Assembly: GCA_016841605.1 (NCBI GenBank)
Contig: JAENYV010000002.1
Location: 124,001-188,000, forward strand
From: Dethiobacter alkaliphilus
GTDB lineage: Bacteria; Bacillota; Dethiobacteria; DTU022; UBA8154
Reading direction: 5' to 3'
Length of the DNA: 64,000 nt
The notes under the pieces are model-generated. The model had not been told where the DNA came from and did not search any database. It saw nothing but the letters and a program-made list of their open reading frames with translations. Both the position numbers and the translations under genes were made by a program. Below, piece after piece: positions 17,673 to 26,913 of the stretch (position 1 is its first letter; each line of letters opens with the position of its first letter).

Positions 17673-18773
17673 CTATATCCTCAGATAATATTTTCCGGGA
17701 AGCTGCCTGATTTTACCGCTTAGCTCCAACTCCAAGAGTAAAACAGATACCTCGGCAGGGCTTTTTTTGCTCTGGAGAATTATCTCTTCAAGCAAAAGGG
17801 GTTCATAAGGAATAAGATCAAGTAAGTCATTCCCTTTTCCTGCAATGTTCTGTTGGGAGGGTACTGCTTCCGGCAGGCTTTCCCTGCTCAGCGGTATTAT
17901 AATTTCTTCCAAAATATCTTCAACCGTTTCAACAAGCTTTGCTCCTTCTTTTACAAGTTTATGACATCCTCTACTGAAAGGACTTCCTACTGCACCGGGT
18001 ACTGCAAAAACTTCCCGTCCCTGCTCAACGGCAAAACCTGCTGTAATAAGAGAACCGCTTCTTGCACTTGCCTCTACTACCAGCGTTCCAAGTGTAAGTC
18101 CGCTAATAATACGGTTTCTTTGGGGAAAGTGCTTCGGCATCGGTCCAACGCCGGGTGGAAACTCGCTGACAACGACGCCCCTTTCTGAAATTCTTTCTTT
18201 GAGATTACGGTTTTCAGCAGGATAACAAATATTCAAACCGCAACCTAAAACAGCCGCTGTTTTACCTTCTCCTTCCAGAGCGCCCCTGTGTGCCCAGGTA
18301 TCAATACCCCTGGCCATACCGCTAACTATCGTTAAACCATAGTTTGCTAATTTACCGGCAAATTTATAAGCAATTTCTTTTCCGTACACAGTATGGCGTC
18401 TGCTGCCCACGATCGCCAGGCAGGAATTTTCCAGAACACCAAGGTCCCCCTCGTAGTAAAGTAAAGGAGGCGGATCATAAATTTCCTTTAGTAAATACGG
18501 ATAACCCGGTTCATCCCAGGTCACAACGGAAATATTTTTTTTCGTTACTTCTTCCCAGGTTTGGTAAGGATCGATTTTTGAACGTTCTCTCAAAAACTCT
18601 TCGACCACGGAAGGACCAAAGTTCTCCAGACGAAGTAGTTCTTCCCTGGAGGCTTGCCATGCGTTGAAAGGTGTTTGATAATGGTCGATGAGCCTTTTTA
18701 TTCTCCTGGGGCCCAAAGAAGGAATTAGTTTTAGCGCGTGATAATACATCTTGTTAATTTCTTCCCGAACCAC
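17673..18773 (-). CDS. dprA: DNA-processing protein DprA (Smf)
   Basis: 366 residues. N-terminal SAM/HhH-like domain, central Rossmann-like domain (IVGSRRHTVYGKE, IVSGMARGIDTWAHRGAL, CYPAENRNL, GSLITAGFAVEQGREVFAVPG) that binds single-stranded DNA and loads RecA in transformation, and a C-terminal winged-helix DML1-like domain. GTG start at 18773 with AAGGAG 6 nt upstream. First gene of the operon leading to codY. Confidence 0.95.
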   Translation of the reverse strand: MVREEINKMYYHALKLIPSLGPRRIKRLIDHYQTPFNAWQASREELLRLENFGPSVVEEFLRERSKIDPYQTWEEVTKKNISVVTWDEPGYPYLLKEIYDPPPLLYYEGDLGVLENSCLAIVGSRRHTVYGKEIAYKFAGKLANYGLTIVSGMARGIDTWAHRGALEGEGKTAAVLGCGLNICYPAENRNLKERISERGVVVSEFPPGVGPMPKHFPQRNRIISGLTLGTLVVEASARSGSLITAGFAVEQGREVFAVPGAVGSPFSRGCHKLVKEGAKLVETVEDILEEIIIPLSRESLPEAVPSQQNIAGKGNDLLDLIPYEPLLLEEIILQSKKSPAEVSVLLLELELSGKIRQLPGKYYLRI

Positions 18774-18787
18774 CGTTTACTCCTTTC

Positions 18788-18827
18788 GAAAAAAGAAATA
18801 TTGAAGCGGCTCATGAATTAAAGCCGC
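18788..18827 (-). terminator. Probable terminator after the aminomutase gene
   Basis: GCGGCT (18806-18811) / AGCCGC (18822-18827) hairpin, followed on the minus strand by TTCAATATTTCTTTTTT. Weak stem but correctly placed between the aminomutase gene and dprA. Confidence 0.45.
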
Positions 18828-18839
18828 GCAAGTTTGCTT

Positions 18840-20096
18840 TTAAGTATTTTCTTCATAATTAACATTATCATATTCAATAATTCGGTTTTCCCAGGTTCTG
18901 ATTACTAATTTATTTGCGCCCATAGAAACGAGATATTCGGCCAGCATAGGCGTTTTGCCGTATCCTTGAGGTGCATTAACAATGTATGTGGGAATCGCCA
19001 AACCTGAAGTAAAACCTCTCAATTTTTCCATTATTTCTATACCTTCTTCCACACGGGTCCGAAAATGCCGGGTTCCTTTAACTCCTTTAGCATGAAAAAT
19101 ATAATAAGGTCTGACCATAATCTTGAGCAATTCCTGGTTTAATTTCCGCATAACAAAGGGGTGGTTATTAATTCCTTTTAACAATACTGCCTGGTTACCG
19201 AGGTTAATACCACACCTGGCCAGAGCCAGACAAGCATCTCTGGAATCAGGAGTAATTTCCAGGGGATGATTAAAATGGATATTAACATAAAGAGGCATAT
19301 GACGGCTTAAAATCTCACAAAGCTCTGTTGTAATCCGATAAGGTAAAGTAACCGGGACCCTGGTCCCCAGCCTTTTCATCTCCACATGGGGAATATGATC
19401 CAGCTCTGTTAAAAGCCAATCCAGAGTCTTGTCCGCAAGCATCAGACCGTCTCCCCCGGTTAGAAGCACATCTCTGATTTCTTCGTTCTCGGCAACATAC
19501 TGTAATGCGGCTTTCAGTTTGTCACGGGAAGTATGATAATCCACTTCACCGATATTTCTTCTCCTCTGGCAGTGACGGCAGTAGCCGGCACACTGATTTG
19601 TTACATTAATAATCAAACGGTCCGGATAACGCCTTGTAACGGCAGGAGCAGGCGAAGTAAATTCTTCGAACATAGGGTCCAAAACCCCGGATTCATCCTC
19701 ATATTCCTGTATAGACGGTATAGACTGGAGATAGACCGGGTCATCATGAAGCTTCTCAGGGTCAATCAGGCTTAGATAATAAGGAACTACCGCCCAACGA
19801 AATTTGCTCCCTGTCAGAGAAATTTCCTCCATCTTCCCGGCAGATAAGGGTAAAATCCTGCTTAAAGTATCCACATCCTCTATGCGGTTCCCTATCTGCC
19901 ATTTCCAATCTCTCCATTTTTTTTCCGTTACACCGAATATACTGCGAATTTTATCCTGCCTCTTCCGTATTTCTTCCCACTCTTTCATGCCCGTCCGTAT
20001 TGTCTTACTGTATTCCAGATACTCTTTGATGCTGTCTTTTAATTCACCGGCCCGCTTTAAAGCATGGTTTCGCATATTTTCTTTACTTTTTGGCAT
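18840..20096 (-). CDS. eam: Glutamate 2,3-aminomutase (radical SAM, PLP)
   Basis: 418 residues, KamA family. The radical-SAM cluster motif is CAGYCRHC (Cys169, 173, 176), LLTGGDGL follows, and the PLP Lys is in QGYGKTP (Lys381). In lysine 2,3-aminomutase two Asp residues hold the substrate side-chain amine; here these positions are Lys337 (FHAKG) and Asn374 (VNAPQ), with the same 37-residue spacing as the Lys/Asn pair reported for Clostridium difficile glutamate 2,3-aminomutase. Predicted reaction: L-glutamate to beta-glutamate, a known compatible solute. ATG 20096 is favoured over 20120, since the latter lies in the promoter -10. Not in operon with panBCD. Confidence 0.88.
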   Translation of the reverse strand: MPKSKENMRNHALKRAGELKDSIKEYLEYSKTIRTGMKEWEEIRKRQDKIRSIFGVTEKKWRDWKWQIGNRIEDVDTLSRILPLSAGKMEEISLTGSKFRWAVVPYYLSLIDPEKLHDDPVYLQSIPSIQEYEDESGVLDPMFEEFTSPAPAVTRRYPDRLIINVTNQCAGYCRHCQRRRNIGEVDYHTSRDKLKAALQYVAENEEIRDVLLTGGDGLMLADKTLDWLLTELDHIPHVEMKRLGTRVPVTLPYRITTELCEILSRHMPLYVNIHFNHPLEITPDSRDACLALARCGINLGNQAVLLKGINNHPFVMRKLNQELLKIMVRPYYIFHAKGVKGTRHFRTRVEEGIEIMEKLRGFTSGLAIPTYIVNAPQGYGKTPMLAEYLVSMGANKLVIRTWENRIIEYDNVNYEENT

Positions 20097-20118
20097 CACA
20101 ATCACTCTTTCAATACAC

Positions 20119-20146
20119 ATTATATAGTTGTTTATATTTTCGTAAA
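20119..20146 (-). promoter_or_regulatory. Probable promoter of the aminomutase gene
   Basis: TTTACG (20141-20146) and TATAAT (20119-20124) with a 16-nt spacer on the minus strand. The start point would fall about 15 nt before the ATG at 20096. Confidence 0.5.
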
Positions 20147-20175
20147 AGCTAAATTATTATATCATATTTCAAAAA

Positions 20176-20216
20176 AAAGAACAAACCAGTAATTTGCTAA
20201 ATGCTAAATACTGGTT
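20176..20216 (-). terminator. Terminator of the pantothenate operon
   Basis: AACCAGTA (20184-20191) pairs with TACTGGTT (20209-20216); the minus strand continues TGTTCTTTTTTTT. It lies downstream of panD. Confidence 0.55.
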
Positions 20217-20342
20217 AAATCTTTTCGTAGTTTTCTCTGTTATTCAAATTTATTAAAGAATTAGAAAAGCAGGCGGGCTACTTCCATCAGAATGAGAAAA
20301 TTTTCCGACAGGTTCTTCAGGTTTAAGCTTGTTGAAACGGCT

Positions 20343-20708
20343 TTACTCTCTGCCGGCAATTTCCGTTACTTTGTTTTTTTCATCAACAAAAACAATTTTA
20401 GGACTAAAAGTTTGCAACTCTTCCCGGGAAAAACATCCATAGCTAATAATGATCACCGTATCCCCGGGTTGCACCAGGCGAGCAGCCGCACCGTTGAGGC
20501 AGATATCCCCTTTCCCCCGTTCACCGGTAATAACATACGTCTCCAGCCGGGCACCATTATTATTGTTGACAACCTGGACTCTTTCATAAGGAAGGATATC
20601 CGCCTTTTCCATGAGATCCTCGTCAATGGTTATACTCCCCACATAGTTCAAGTTTGCATCGGTTACTGTTGCCCTGTGAATTTTTGATTTACACATAAAC
20701 CGCCACAA
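20343..20708 (-). CDS. panD: Aspartate 1-decarboxylase
   Basis: Pyruvoyl enzyme making beta-alanine for pantothenate; 121 residues. The self-cleavage site is YVGSITID (Gly-Ser bond), followed by the conserved [11 protein letters not shown] and [11 protein letters not shown] blocks. The start is TTG at 20708: GGAGGTG lies 8 nt upstream, at the very end of panC, and the resulting N-terminus ([16 protein letters not shown]) aligns with the B. subtilis protein from its first residue. Coupled to panC by a 5-nt gap. Confidence 0.96.
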   Translation of the reverse strand: MWRFMCKSKIHRATVTDANLNYVGSITIDEDLMEKADILPYERVQVVNNNNGARLETYVITGERGKGDICLNGAAARLVQPGDTVIIISYGCFSREELQTFSPKIVFVDEKNKVTEIAGRE

Positions 20709-20713
20709 AGCTC

Positions 20714-21559
20714 TTACACCTCCACAAAAATATTATCTATTAGACGGGTCGTCCCAAATTTAACTGCAACTGCTACAAGGCATCGGCCTTTTATAGATTT
20801 AAGCGGTTTAAGTTCTTCCGTATCGACAATCTCCAAATAGTCTACTACGGCACCTCGTGCCGAGCAAATTAAATCTTCCATATTTTTTCCGATAATGAGA
20901 GGATCTCTCTCACCGCGGGCAACAAGTTCCCGGGCAAGTAACAAACTTTTGTAAAGGACAGGAGCTTCTTCCCGCTCCCCGGAATTCAAATATTTATTGC
21001 GAGAACTCATAGCCAGTCCATCCGCCTCCCGGACGGTGGGAAGAATAAACAAATCCAGGTCCATATTTAAGTCCTGAACCATCTTCTTTAAAACCAGGGC
21101 CTGCTGGGCATCTTTTTGGCCGAAATAAGCCTTATGGGGGGAAACCAGATTAAAAAGTTTGGCAACTACGGTAGTCACTCCACGAAAATGTCCCGGCCGT
21201 GATGCACCACAGAGACCTTCGGTCAAGCGATCAACATCAACAAATGTGGCATAACCCGGCGGATACATATCCTTTGCCGCGGGCACAAAAATCAGATCGC
21301 AACCCGCGGAGTCAGCCAACTCCCTGTCCCTTTCCAGATCGCGGGGATATCGCTCAAAATCTTCTCCGACGCCAAATTGCAGGGGATTAACAAAAATACT
21401 TATCACGACAAAATCATTTTCCGACTTGGCCGTCCGAACCAGGGAGAGATGCCCTTCGTGCAAAAAACCCATTGTCGGGACAAAACCGACGGTCATCCCT
21501 TTATTCTTCAAATCCCTGATAATTTCTTTGACGACATCAAGTTCTCTTACAACCTGCAA
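20714..21559 (-). CDS. panC: Pantothenate synthetase
   Basis: 281 residues. Joins pantoate and beta-alanine with ATP. The [10 protein letters not shown] motif (HIGH-like), [16 protein letters not shown] and the AMSSRNKYL lid motif are all visible. The TTG at 21559 is chosen since GGAGG is 8 nt upstream; the GTG at 21568 overlaps that site. Lies 23 nt after panB. Confidence 0.96.
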   Translation of the reverse strand: MQVVRELDVVKEIIRDLKNKGMTVGFVPTMGFLHEGHLSLVRTAKSENDFVVISIFVNPLQFGVGEDFERYPRDLERDRELADSAGCDLIFVPAAKDMYPPGYATFVDVDRLTEGLCGASRPGHFRGVTTVVAKLFNLVSPHKAYFGQKDAQQALVLKKMVQDLNMDLDLFILPTVREADGLAMSSRNKYLNSGEREEAPVLYKSLLLARELVARGERDPLIIGKNMEDLICSARGAVVDYLEIVDTEELKPLKSIKGRCLVAVAVKFGTTRLIDNIFVEV

Positions 21560-21582
21560 GCTTATCACCTCCGCAAAAAGAA

Positions 21583-22425
21583 CTACCCTTCCAGCAAGCC
21601 GGCCAAGGCCTCTTCAGACATAGTATAGGTGTGTCTCTCTTCCGGAAAGGAACTGTCTTTTACCTCCGAAATGTACTCGTGGACCCCTTTTAACATTACG
21701 TCCCGGGCTGGAGCGTACTGCTTGACAAATTTTGGTCTCTTTCCCGTATAAAGACCCATAACATCATGATAGACCAAAACCTGACCATCACAGAATTTTC
21801 CTGCGCCGATACCGATAACGGGGATGGACAACTTTTCCGTAACAATTTTGGCCAGCTGCCAGGGAACGCATTCCAGAACCACCATAAACGCGCCCGCTGC
21901 CTCCAGGGCGAAAGCATCTTCAATTATTTTCCTGGCCACTGTCGGATCTCTACCCTGAACTCTATACCCTCCCAATTGACCTACCGACTGAGGTGTCAGC
22001 CCAAGATGACCCACAACAGGAATTCCCGTTTGCGTCATACTTTTTACCGCGTCAATAATCTCCAATCCACCCTCAACCTTTACAGCTTGTGCGCCCGTTT
22101 GCTGAATGATCCTGCCGGCATTGCGCAGGGCATCTTCGGCATTAACTTGGTACGTTAAAAAAGGCATGTCAACAATGACTAACGCCCTCTCACTGCCTCT
22201 GACGGCCGCACTGCCATGGTGAATCATATCGTCCAGGGTAACGGAAAGGGTATCCTTATAGCCCAGTACCACATTCCCGAGAGAATCACCCACAAGAATC
22301 GTCTCGGCTCCGGCTTCGTCAACCAACTGTGCAGTAGGATAATCGTAAGCAGTTATCATGGCGATCTTTTCATTTTTTTGCTTCATTTCCTTTAAAGCCA
22401 GGGTAGTAAGCCGTTTATCGGCCAC
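21583..22425 (-). CDS. panB: 3-methyl-2-oxobutanoate hydroxymethyltransferase
   Basis: 280 residues, ketopantoate synthesis from 2-oxoisovalerate and methylene-THF. Shows MITAYDYPTAQLVDEAG, VGDSLGNVVLGY (metal Asp), VKVEGG, GHLGLTPQS and IGIGAG. GTG start with GGAGG 8 nt upstream, overlapping the end of the DUF2520 gene by 11 nt, so the two are co-translated. Confidence 0.97.
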   Translation of the reverse strand: MADKRLTTLALKEMKQKNEKIAMITAYDYPTAQLVDEAGAETILVGDSLGNVVLGYKDTLSVTLDDMIHHGSAAVRGSERALVIVDMPFLTYQVNAEDALRNAGRIIQQTGAQAVKVEGGLEIIDAVKSMTQTGIPVVGHLGLTPQSVGQLGGYRVQGRDPTVARKIIEDAFALEAAGAFMVVLECVPWQLAKIVTEKLSIPVIGIGAGKFCDGQVLVYHDVMGLYTGKRPKFVKQYAPARDVMLKGVHEYISEVKDSSFPEERHTYTMSEEALAGLLEG

Positions 22426-23302
22426 TATGATTACCTCCTTGCAGCAAAGTTTTTAACTCATCTTCCTCGGCTCTTTCTAATGTTCCCTTCCTCACTGCCA
22501 GTCCGGCAGTGTAAAGTCCCATTTGTTTATAAATTGAAACCAATTCAGGGAGCAGAATCTTCATTTTGGCGAGGTGAGCTTGGATTGTGGGGATATCCCC
22601 CCGGGCAATAGGACCGGTCAGGGCCTTTTCCGGACCAATCTCCCGGATATTATGTAAAGTGCCGAAAATTAAAGGTGAAAGGGCTTCAAATGCTTTTTCA
22701 GCAGGAATATCCATAACCGAAAAACATTGTAAAGCAATATCCGTTAAGGAAACCAGATAATTAGAGGCTATGCAGGCTGCCGCGTGATAAAGTTCCTTCA
22801 TCTCCGTGGGGATAAAAAGGAGTTTTCCCTGTAACGTGTCAACCAAATCTTGAGCCAGCGGAAAAGATTCCTCGTCCCCTTCCACTGCAAAAAAAGTACC
22901 CGGAAGGCAACTGAGACCTTCTTCAAGCGCGGGAAATGACTGCAACGGATGGAACGAAAGGACATAAGCACCTTCCCGGCGGGCAGAAGAGAGAATGTTT
23001 GAACTATGAGCACCGCTGGTATGTAAAACAACCTGCCCTTTCCGGAAACCTCCCCTTACCGCCATAAGCTTGCAAACATCCTCAATGAGACGATCAGGTG
23101 TCGTTAGAAAAACAATCTCCGCTTCCCTGGAGGCCAGCTCCGGTTGAGGATAAACGGGACATTGCAATAAATGAGCCGCCTTTTTACCGGAGTCATCCGT
23201 TCGGCAAACAACACCTGTTATGGGGTATCCTTTCTTCATTAAAGCGTACCCCAAAACTTTTCCCACATTTCCCGCTCCGATAATAGCAATTTTCTTTACC
23301 AT
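22415..23302 (-). CDS. Rossmann-like DUF2520 protein, candidate ketopantoate reductase replacement
   Basis: 295 residues. N-terminal NAD(P)-binding fold KIAIIGAGNVGKVLGYAL with a second-strand VCRTDD; a middle FHPLQSF motif; C-terminal all-helical DUF2520 domain (LYHAAACIASNYLVSL). Related in shape to 6-phosphogluconate and ketopantoate reductases. It overlaps panB by 11 nt and heads the panB-panC-panD operon, where no panE or ilvC is seen. Inference: it reduces ketopantoate, the only step not otherwise encoded here. ATG 23302 has a GAGGG site 7 nt upstream. Confidence 0.85.
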   Translation of the reverse strand: MVKKIAIIGAGNVGKVLGYALMKKGYPITGVVCRTDDSGKKAAHLLQCPVYPQPELASREAEIVFLTTPDRLIEDVCKLMAVRGGFRKGQVVLHTSGAHSSNILSSARREGAYVLSFHPLQSFPALEEGLSCLPGTFFAVEGDEESFPLAQDLVDTLQGKLLFIPTEMKELYHAAACIASNYLVSLTDIALQCFSVMDIPAEKAFEALSPLIFGTLHNIREIGPEKALTGPIARGDIPTIQAHLAKMKILLPELVSIYKQMGLYTAGLAVRKGTLERAEEDELKTLLQGGNHSGR

Positions 23303-23640
23303 GGCCAATCCCTCAGTCAACAGTCTAAAGTCCACGGTCAAAAGCAATTAGGAAAACCTTTTGACTTGTTTGATCCCGTCTTTTAACTTTTAGCTTTCAG
23401 CTTTCGAAATCAGGCCTGAAAATAAAATATGCCTTCCTGCCGCGGGCAAGAAGGCACATGCAATTTCCCTCTGTACCTTCCGTCCCGGTCCTCTTCGGCT
23501 CCAGGCAGAATCAATATAGAAAGTAAAAACCTGTCCAGGAGAATAAAACGCAGGTGCAGGACACAGTTCCCACCCCGCGCTTTATTCTATCATGTTTTTT
23601 CGGCCTTTGCAAGATATTCCATGGTTTTTTTTCAGCCTTT
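23303..23640 (-). other. Leader/intergenic region before the pantothenate operon
   Basis: 338 bp between the third M42 gene and the DUF2520 gene. The M42-proximal 180 nt contain several pairing segments on the minus strand (CTGTGTC with GGTACAG; CAGG with CCTG) ending in a strong terminator. It may be just the 3' end of the M42 operon, or a structured leader of the pan operon; pan-motif RNAs are known upstream of panB in Firmicutes, but I could not verify the motif. Confidence 0.35.
23430..23458 (-). terminator. Strong intrinsic terminator between the M42 and pan operons
   Basis: Eleven-base-pair stem GCCTTCTTGCC / GGCAGGAAGGC with a CGC loop, followed on the minus strand by ATATTTTATTTT. 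It ends the M42 operon or attenuates the pan operon. Confidence 0.75.
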
Positions 23641-24642
23641 TTACCACTTCTCTTTTAAAAGCTCAACCAGGAGAGAAATTCCTCCTTCCACATCAGCCAG
23701 GTCCACCATTTCTCCGGGGGTATGAAGATAGCGGCAGGGAATGGAAAGTGCTCCGGAGGGTACCCCTCCCCTGGCGAGATGAATACTGCCGGCATCTGTT
23801 CCGCCCCTCTCCAATACCTCAAGCTGGTAGGGATTATGCATCCTCTCTGCTGTTTGGACCATCCGCTGAACAACTGTCGGGTGACAGATTACTGAAGAAT
23901 CTTTAATTTTAATCGCCGGCCCTTTCCCCAAGAACATATCCATTTTAAACTCCGGCTCCGGAGTGTCGCCTGTTCTGGTTACATCAACAGCCAGACCATA
24001 GTCGGGATTAAGCTCATAGGAAACGGTTCTCGCGCCCCTGAGGCCCACTTCTTCCTGAGTCGTAAAAACAAAATAAACTTCATTGGGCAAAGAAGATGGA
24101 ACGTTTTTTAATACCTGAAGCAATAAGGCGCAACCTGCACGGTTATCCAGAGATTTGGCCGTCACACGGGATCCCATACGGTGAAAAACTGGATAAAACG
24201 TTGCTGTTTGTCCGATTTTTACCCTTTTTAAAGCTTCATCCCGGCTTGTTGCCCCGATATCGATATAATACCGGCTAAAACCCGCATCTTCTTTTTCCCT
24301 TATCTTATCCCGGCCGATGATTCCTGCAGTTCCGTCACTAAAGATAACCCTTGTACCAAGAAGGATCTCTTTATTTATCCCGCCAATTTCACTGAAGCGT
24401 AAAAAACCGTTCTCTTCTACAAAGGTGACCATCAATCCGATTTCGTCCATATGCGCGGCAAGTAAAATCTTTTTCCCGGCAGGATTTCTTTTTGCCACAA
24501 CCAAATTCCCCAAGGCATCCACAAATAGCTCCTCACCGAAAGCTTCCGCTTCCTGCCGGATAAAAGAACGGATTTTTTCCTCATAACCGGCAGGACTAGA
24601 AATATTTGTTAAATTCTCCAGTAAATCGAATAGCTCTTTCAC
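23641..24642 (-). CDS. M42-family aminopeptidase/endoglucanase-like hydrolase, third copy
   Basis: 333 residues of the TET-peptidase family (PF05343). Metal ligands are in AAHMDEIGL, LDNRAGCA and TQEEVGLRGA, and in the VDVTRTGD and GTDAGSIHL segments. Members are large homo-oligomeric, co-catalytic metal aminopeptidases that trim short peptides. Its start directly follows the stop of the second copy. Base usage like its neighbours. The substrate preference of each copy cannot be told. Confidence 0.93.
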   Translation of the reverse strand: MKELFDLLENLTNISSPAGYEEKIRSFIRQEAEAFGEELFVDALGNLVVAKRNPAGKKILLAAHMDEIGLMVTFVEENGFLRFSEIGGINKEILLGTRVIFSDGTAGIIGRDKIREKEDAGFSRYYIDIGATSRDEALKRVKIGQTATFYPVFHRMGSRVTAKSLDNRAGCALLLQVLKNVPSSLPNEVYFVFTTQEEVGLRGARTVSYELNPDYGLAVDVTRTGDTPEPEFKMDMFLGKGPAIKIKDSSVICHPTVVQRMVQTAERMHNPYQLEVLERGGTDAGSIHLARGGVPSGALSIPCRYLHTPGEMVDLADVEGGISLLVELLKEKW

Positions 24643-25668
24643 TTAGAACAACCCCTTTCCTGCAACCGACCTGATAAACCCTCCTGCTATTTCTACCAGG
24701 TGTCTTAAGTCATTAAGATTTATGAGAGATGCAGGAGCATGAAGATAACGGCAAGGAGTCGAGATAACCCCTGTGGGCACGCCGCTCCGGGACTGGGAGA
24801 TAGCTCCCGCATCAGTATAGTTTCCCAAAAAACGACGAAACTGATAGGGTATTTTTTCTACTTCCGCGACTTCAATTAACCGTTCCAGCAATTGCGGGTG
24901 AACAATGACAGATTCGTCCCGGATCGTCAAAGCCGGGCCTTTCCCCAGGGTAGTCGCCTCATTATGTTCTTTAACTTCGGCAAAATCAGCCGCTGTAGTC
25001 GTTTCGATTACCAGCGCCACTTTGGGGTTTATACGGTAAGCGGCGACTTTTGCACCCCGCATTCCGACTTCCTCCTGTACTGTAAAAACGGCAGTAAAAC
25101 CGCAATCAAATTTTCTGCTTAACAACTCCAGAAGAGCAGCACAGCCGGCCCGGTTATCCAGTGCTTTTCCTTTAAAAATGCTCCCCCAGCTCTCCGCTTC
25201 CGTGTCAAAGGAAACAAAATCGCCCGGTTTAACAACTTTCTCTGCATCTTCTTTATTCTTTGCGCCGATGTCTATGTATAGATTATCAACTTCCAGGGCT
25301 TTTTCCCGCTCCCCTTTTTTCTGCAAGTGAACCGCTTTGGCGCCGATAACACCGCGGATGCCGTCTGTTCCTATTCTTACCGGTTTACTGATCAGACTTT
25401 TTTCATCAACACCTCCGACCTTGTAAAACCGCAGATGTCCGCTCTTTTCCACAGATGATACCATTAAACCCACTTCATCCATATGCGCGGCAATCATTAA
25501 CTCCGGGTTTTTATCCTTTCTCTGTCCTTCCTTGACGGCAAAAAGATTACCCATTGTATCCGTAAAATTTTTAATCCCCATTTCCAAAAGTTTTTCCCGG
25601 ATAAAATTCCTGACCTTTGTTTCATCTCCTGAAATACCCGGCATTGCCGACAGTTCTTTTAAAAACAT
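24643..25668 (-). CDS. M42-family aminopeptidase/endoglucanase-like hydrolase, second copy
   Basis: 341 residues. Same metal motifs as its neighbours: AAHMDEVGLM, LDNRAGCAAL, VQEEVGMRGA, and a C-terminal TDAGAISQ. It overlaps the first copy by 10 nt and abuts the third, so all three are made together. Sequence differs enough from both neighbours to be an old duplication rather than a recent one. Confidence 0.93.
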   Translation of the reverse strand: MFLKELSAMPGISGDETKVRNFIREKLLEMGIKNFTDTMGNLFAVKEGQRKDKNPELMIAAHMDEVGLMVSSVEKSGHLRFYKVGGVDEKSLISKPVRIGTDGIRGVIGAKAVHLQKKGEREKALEVDNLYIDIGAKNKEDAEKVVKPGDFVSFDTEAESWGSIFKGKALDNRAGCAALLELLSRKFDCGFTAVFTVQEEVGMRGAKVAAYRINPKVALVIETTTAADFAEVKEHNEATTLGKGPALTIRDESVIVHPQLLERLIEVAEVEKIPYQFRRFLGNYTDAGAISQSRSGVPTGVISTPCRYLHAPASLINLNDLRHLVEIAGGFIRSVAGKGLF

Positions 25669-26711
25669 GATAGACCCTCCACAAATGAGCGGTTCAAACC
25701 TGCAATAAAATAAGCCAGCAGCCTGCCACCACTTTTTATATCTTCCAGATCCACGAGTTCTACCGAGGTGTGCATATAGCGCAGGGGAATAGAAAGAAGC
25801 CCTGCCGGAACACCTTCCAGGCTGACTTGAATAGACCGTGCATCTGTACCTGTCGGCCCGGTTGAAAAATCCTTTTGACAGGGCAAATGATATTCGCGGG
25901 CGGTCTCCTGCAATTTTCCAGCTATCTGAGGGTGAATATTCGGTCCGTAAGCAATTACCGGACCCTCTCCCAGGGAGGAGACCTCATGTTCCGCAGCTCC
26001 GGGAAAAGTCCCGTGACAGACATCCACAGCAATACCCAGATCAGGTGCAATGCCAAAAGTCGAAACAACTGCGCCTCTTGTTCCAACCTCTTCCTGAACG
26101 GTTGCCACCAAAAAAATCTCGGCGTTATGACGAAGCCGCGTCAGCTCCCTCGCACACTCCCATAAAACAGCTAAACCGGCTCTATCATCCAGCGCTTTTC
26201 CCGCGCGGCACTCTCCCTGCAGGGACAGGAAATTTCTTTTTATGGCAGCGACAGTCCCCACCGGAACCCTCTCACGCAAGATTTCCGGGGAAAGACCTGT
26301 ATCGATAAACAGATCTTCCATCTTCACCGCCTTGCCTTTCTCGTCCTCTTTCCACAGATGGGCCGGCTTAAAACCAATCAAGCCGTATGTAAGTTCACGG
26401 CCTCGGAGGGTGACATCCTGGCCGGGCAGGGTACGGGGATCGAAACCTCCCAGAGAAGAAAAGCTTAAAAAACCCTTTTCGTCAATCCGGGTAGTGATTA
26501 AGCCGATTTCATCCATGTGAGCACAAAGCATCACCCGGAGAGCATCTTCTCCGCTTCCTTTCTTATAAAAAAAACGGTTTCCCAGGTTATCTTTGCGGAC
26601 CTCATCTACTAAAGGCGCAAAAGCCCCGGCCAAATAGTCGCCAATCGTGTCCTCATAACCTGAAACCCCGTCTTTTTGTGTTATTTCCTGTAAAAAATTG
26701 TGCAGATCCAT
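25659..26711 (-). CDS. M42-family aminopeptidase/endoglucanase-like hydrolase, first copy
   Basis: 350 residues. Motifs CAHMDEIGLI, LDDRAGLAV, VQEEVGTRGA, VDVCHGTFP and TGTDARSIQ. It is the first of three tandem M42 genes. Co-translation suggests that the three products may co-assemble, as heteromeric TET particles do in some archaea; that is inference. Confidence 0.93.
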   Translation of the reverse strand: MDLHNFLQEITQKDGVSGYEDTIGDYLAGAFAPLVDEVRKDNLGNRFFYKKGSGEDALRVMLCAHMDEIGLITTRIDEKGFLSFSSLGGFDPRTLPGQDVTLRGRELTYGLIGFKPAHLWKEDEKGKAVKMEDLFIDTGLSPEILRERVPVGTVAAIKRNFLSLQGECRAGKALDDRAGLAVLWECARELTRLRHNAEIFLVATVQEEVGTRGAVVSTFGIAPDLGIAVDVCHGTFPGAAEHEVSSLGEGPVIAYGPNIHPQIAGKLQETAREYHLPCQKDFSTGPTGTDARSIQVSLEGVPAGLLSIPLRYMHTSVELVDLEDIKSGGRLLAYFIAGLNRSFVEGLSCF

Positions 26712-26913
26712 CCAACGACCCTCCTTAAATTCAGTCCATTGTCCGTTTGAACCTTCTCCACAGCTTCGTAAATTTTCTCTTCACTTTCGTATACGCCAGG
26801 CACTCAGGTGAAGCGCCGGGCAAGGTGCGACTTTTCCCGGCCGTGCAAAGTCCCGGCGAAGCACAGACCGGAAGCTTACCTGTCCGTTCTTAGTATCCGA
26901 CTTATTAGTCAGT
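26712..26913. other. Intergenic region with GC-rich hairpin
   Basis: 202 bp without a gene. CGCCGGG (26814-26820) and CCCGGCG (26852-26858) enclose a nested GACTTT/AAAGTC pair, a stable hairpin without T-tract. The segment CTTTCGTATACGC beside it also occurs on the opposite strand near 34355-34367. Confidence 0.4.

Noticed and set aside
18840-20120. Lysine 2,3-aminomutase (kamA) as the simple name
   Set aside because: The two Asp needed for lysine binding are Lys and Asn here; glutamate aminomutase fits better.
23458-23620. 6S RNA in the gap after the M42 genes
   Set aside because: Size would fit, but I could not trace the closing stem with a central bubble; not enough to call.
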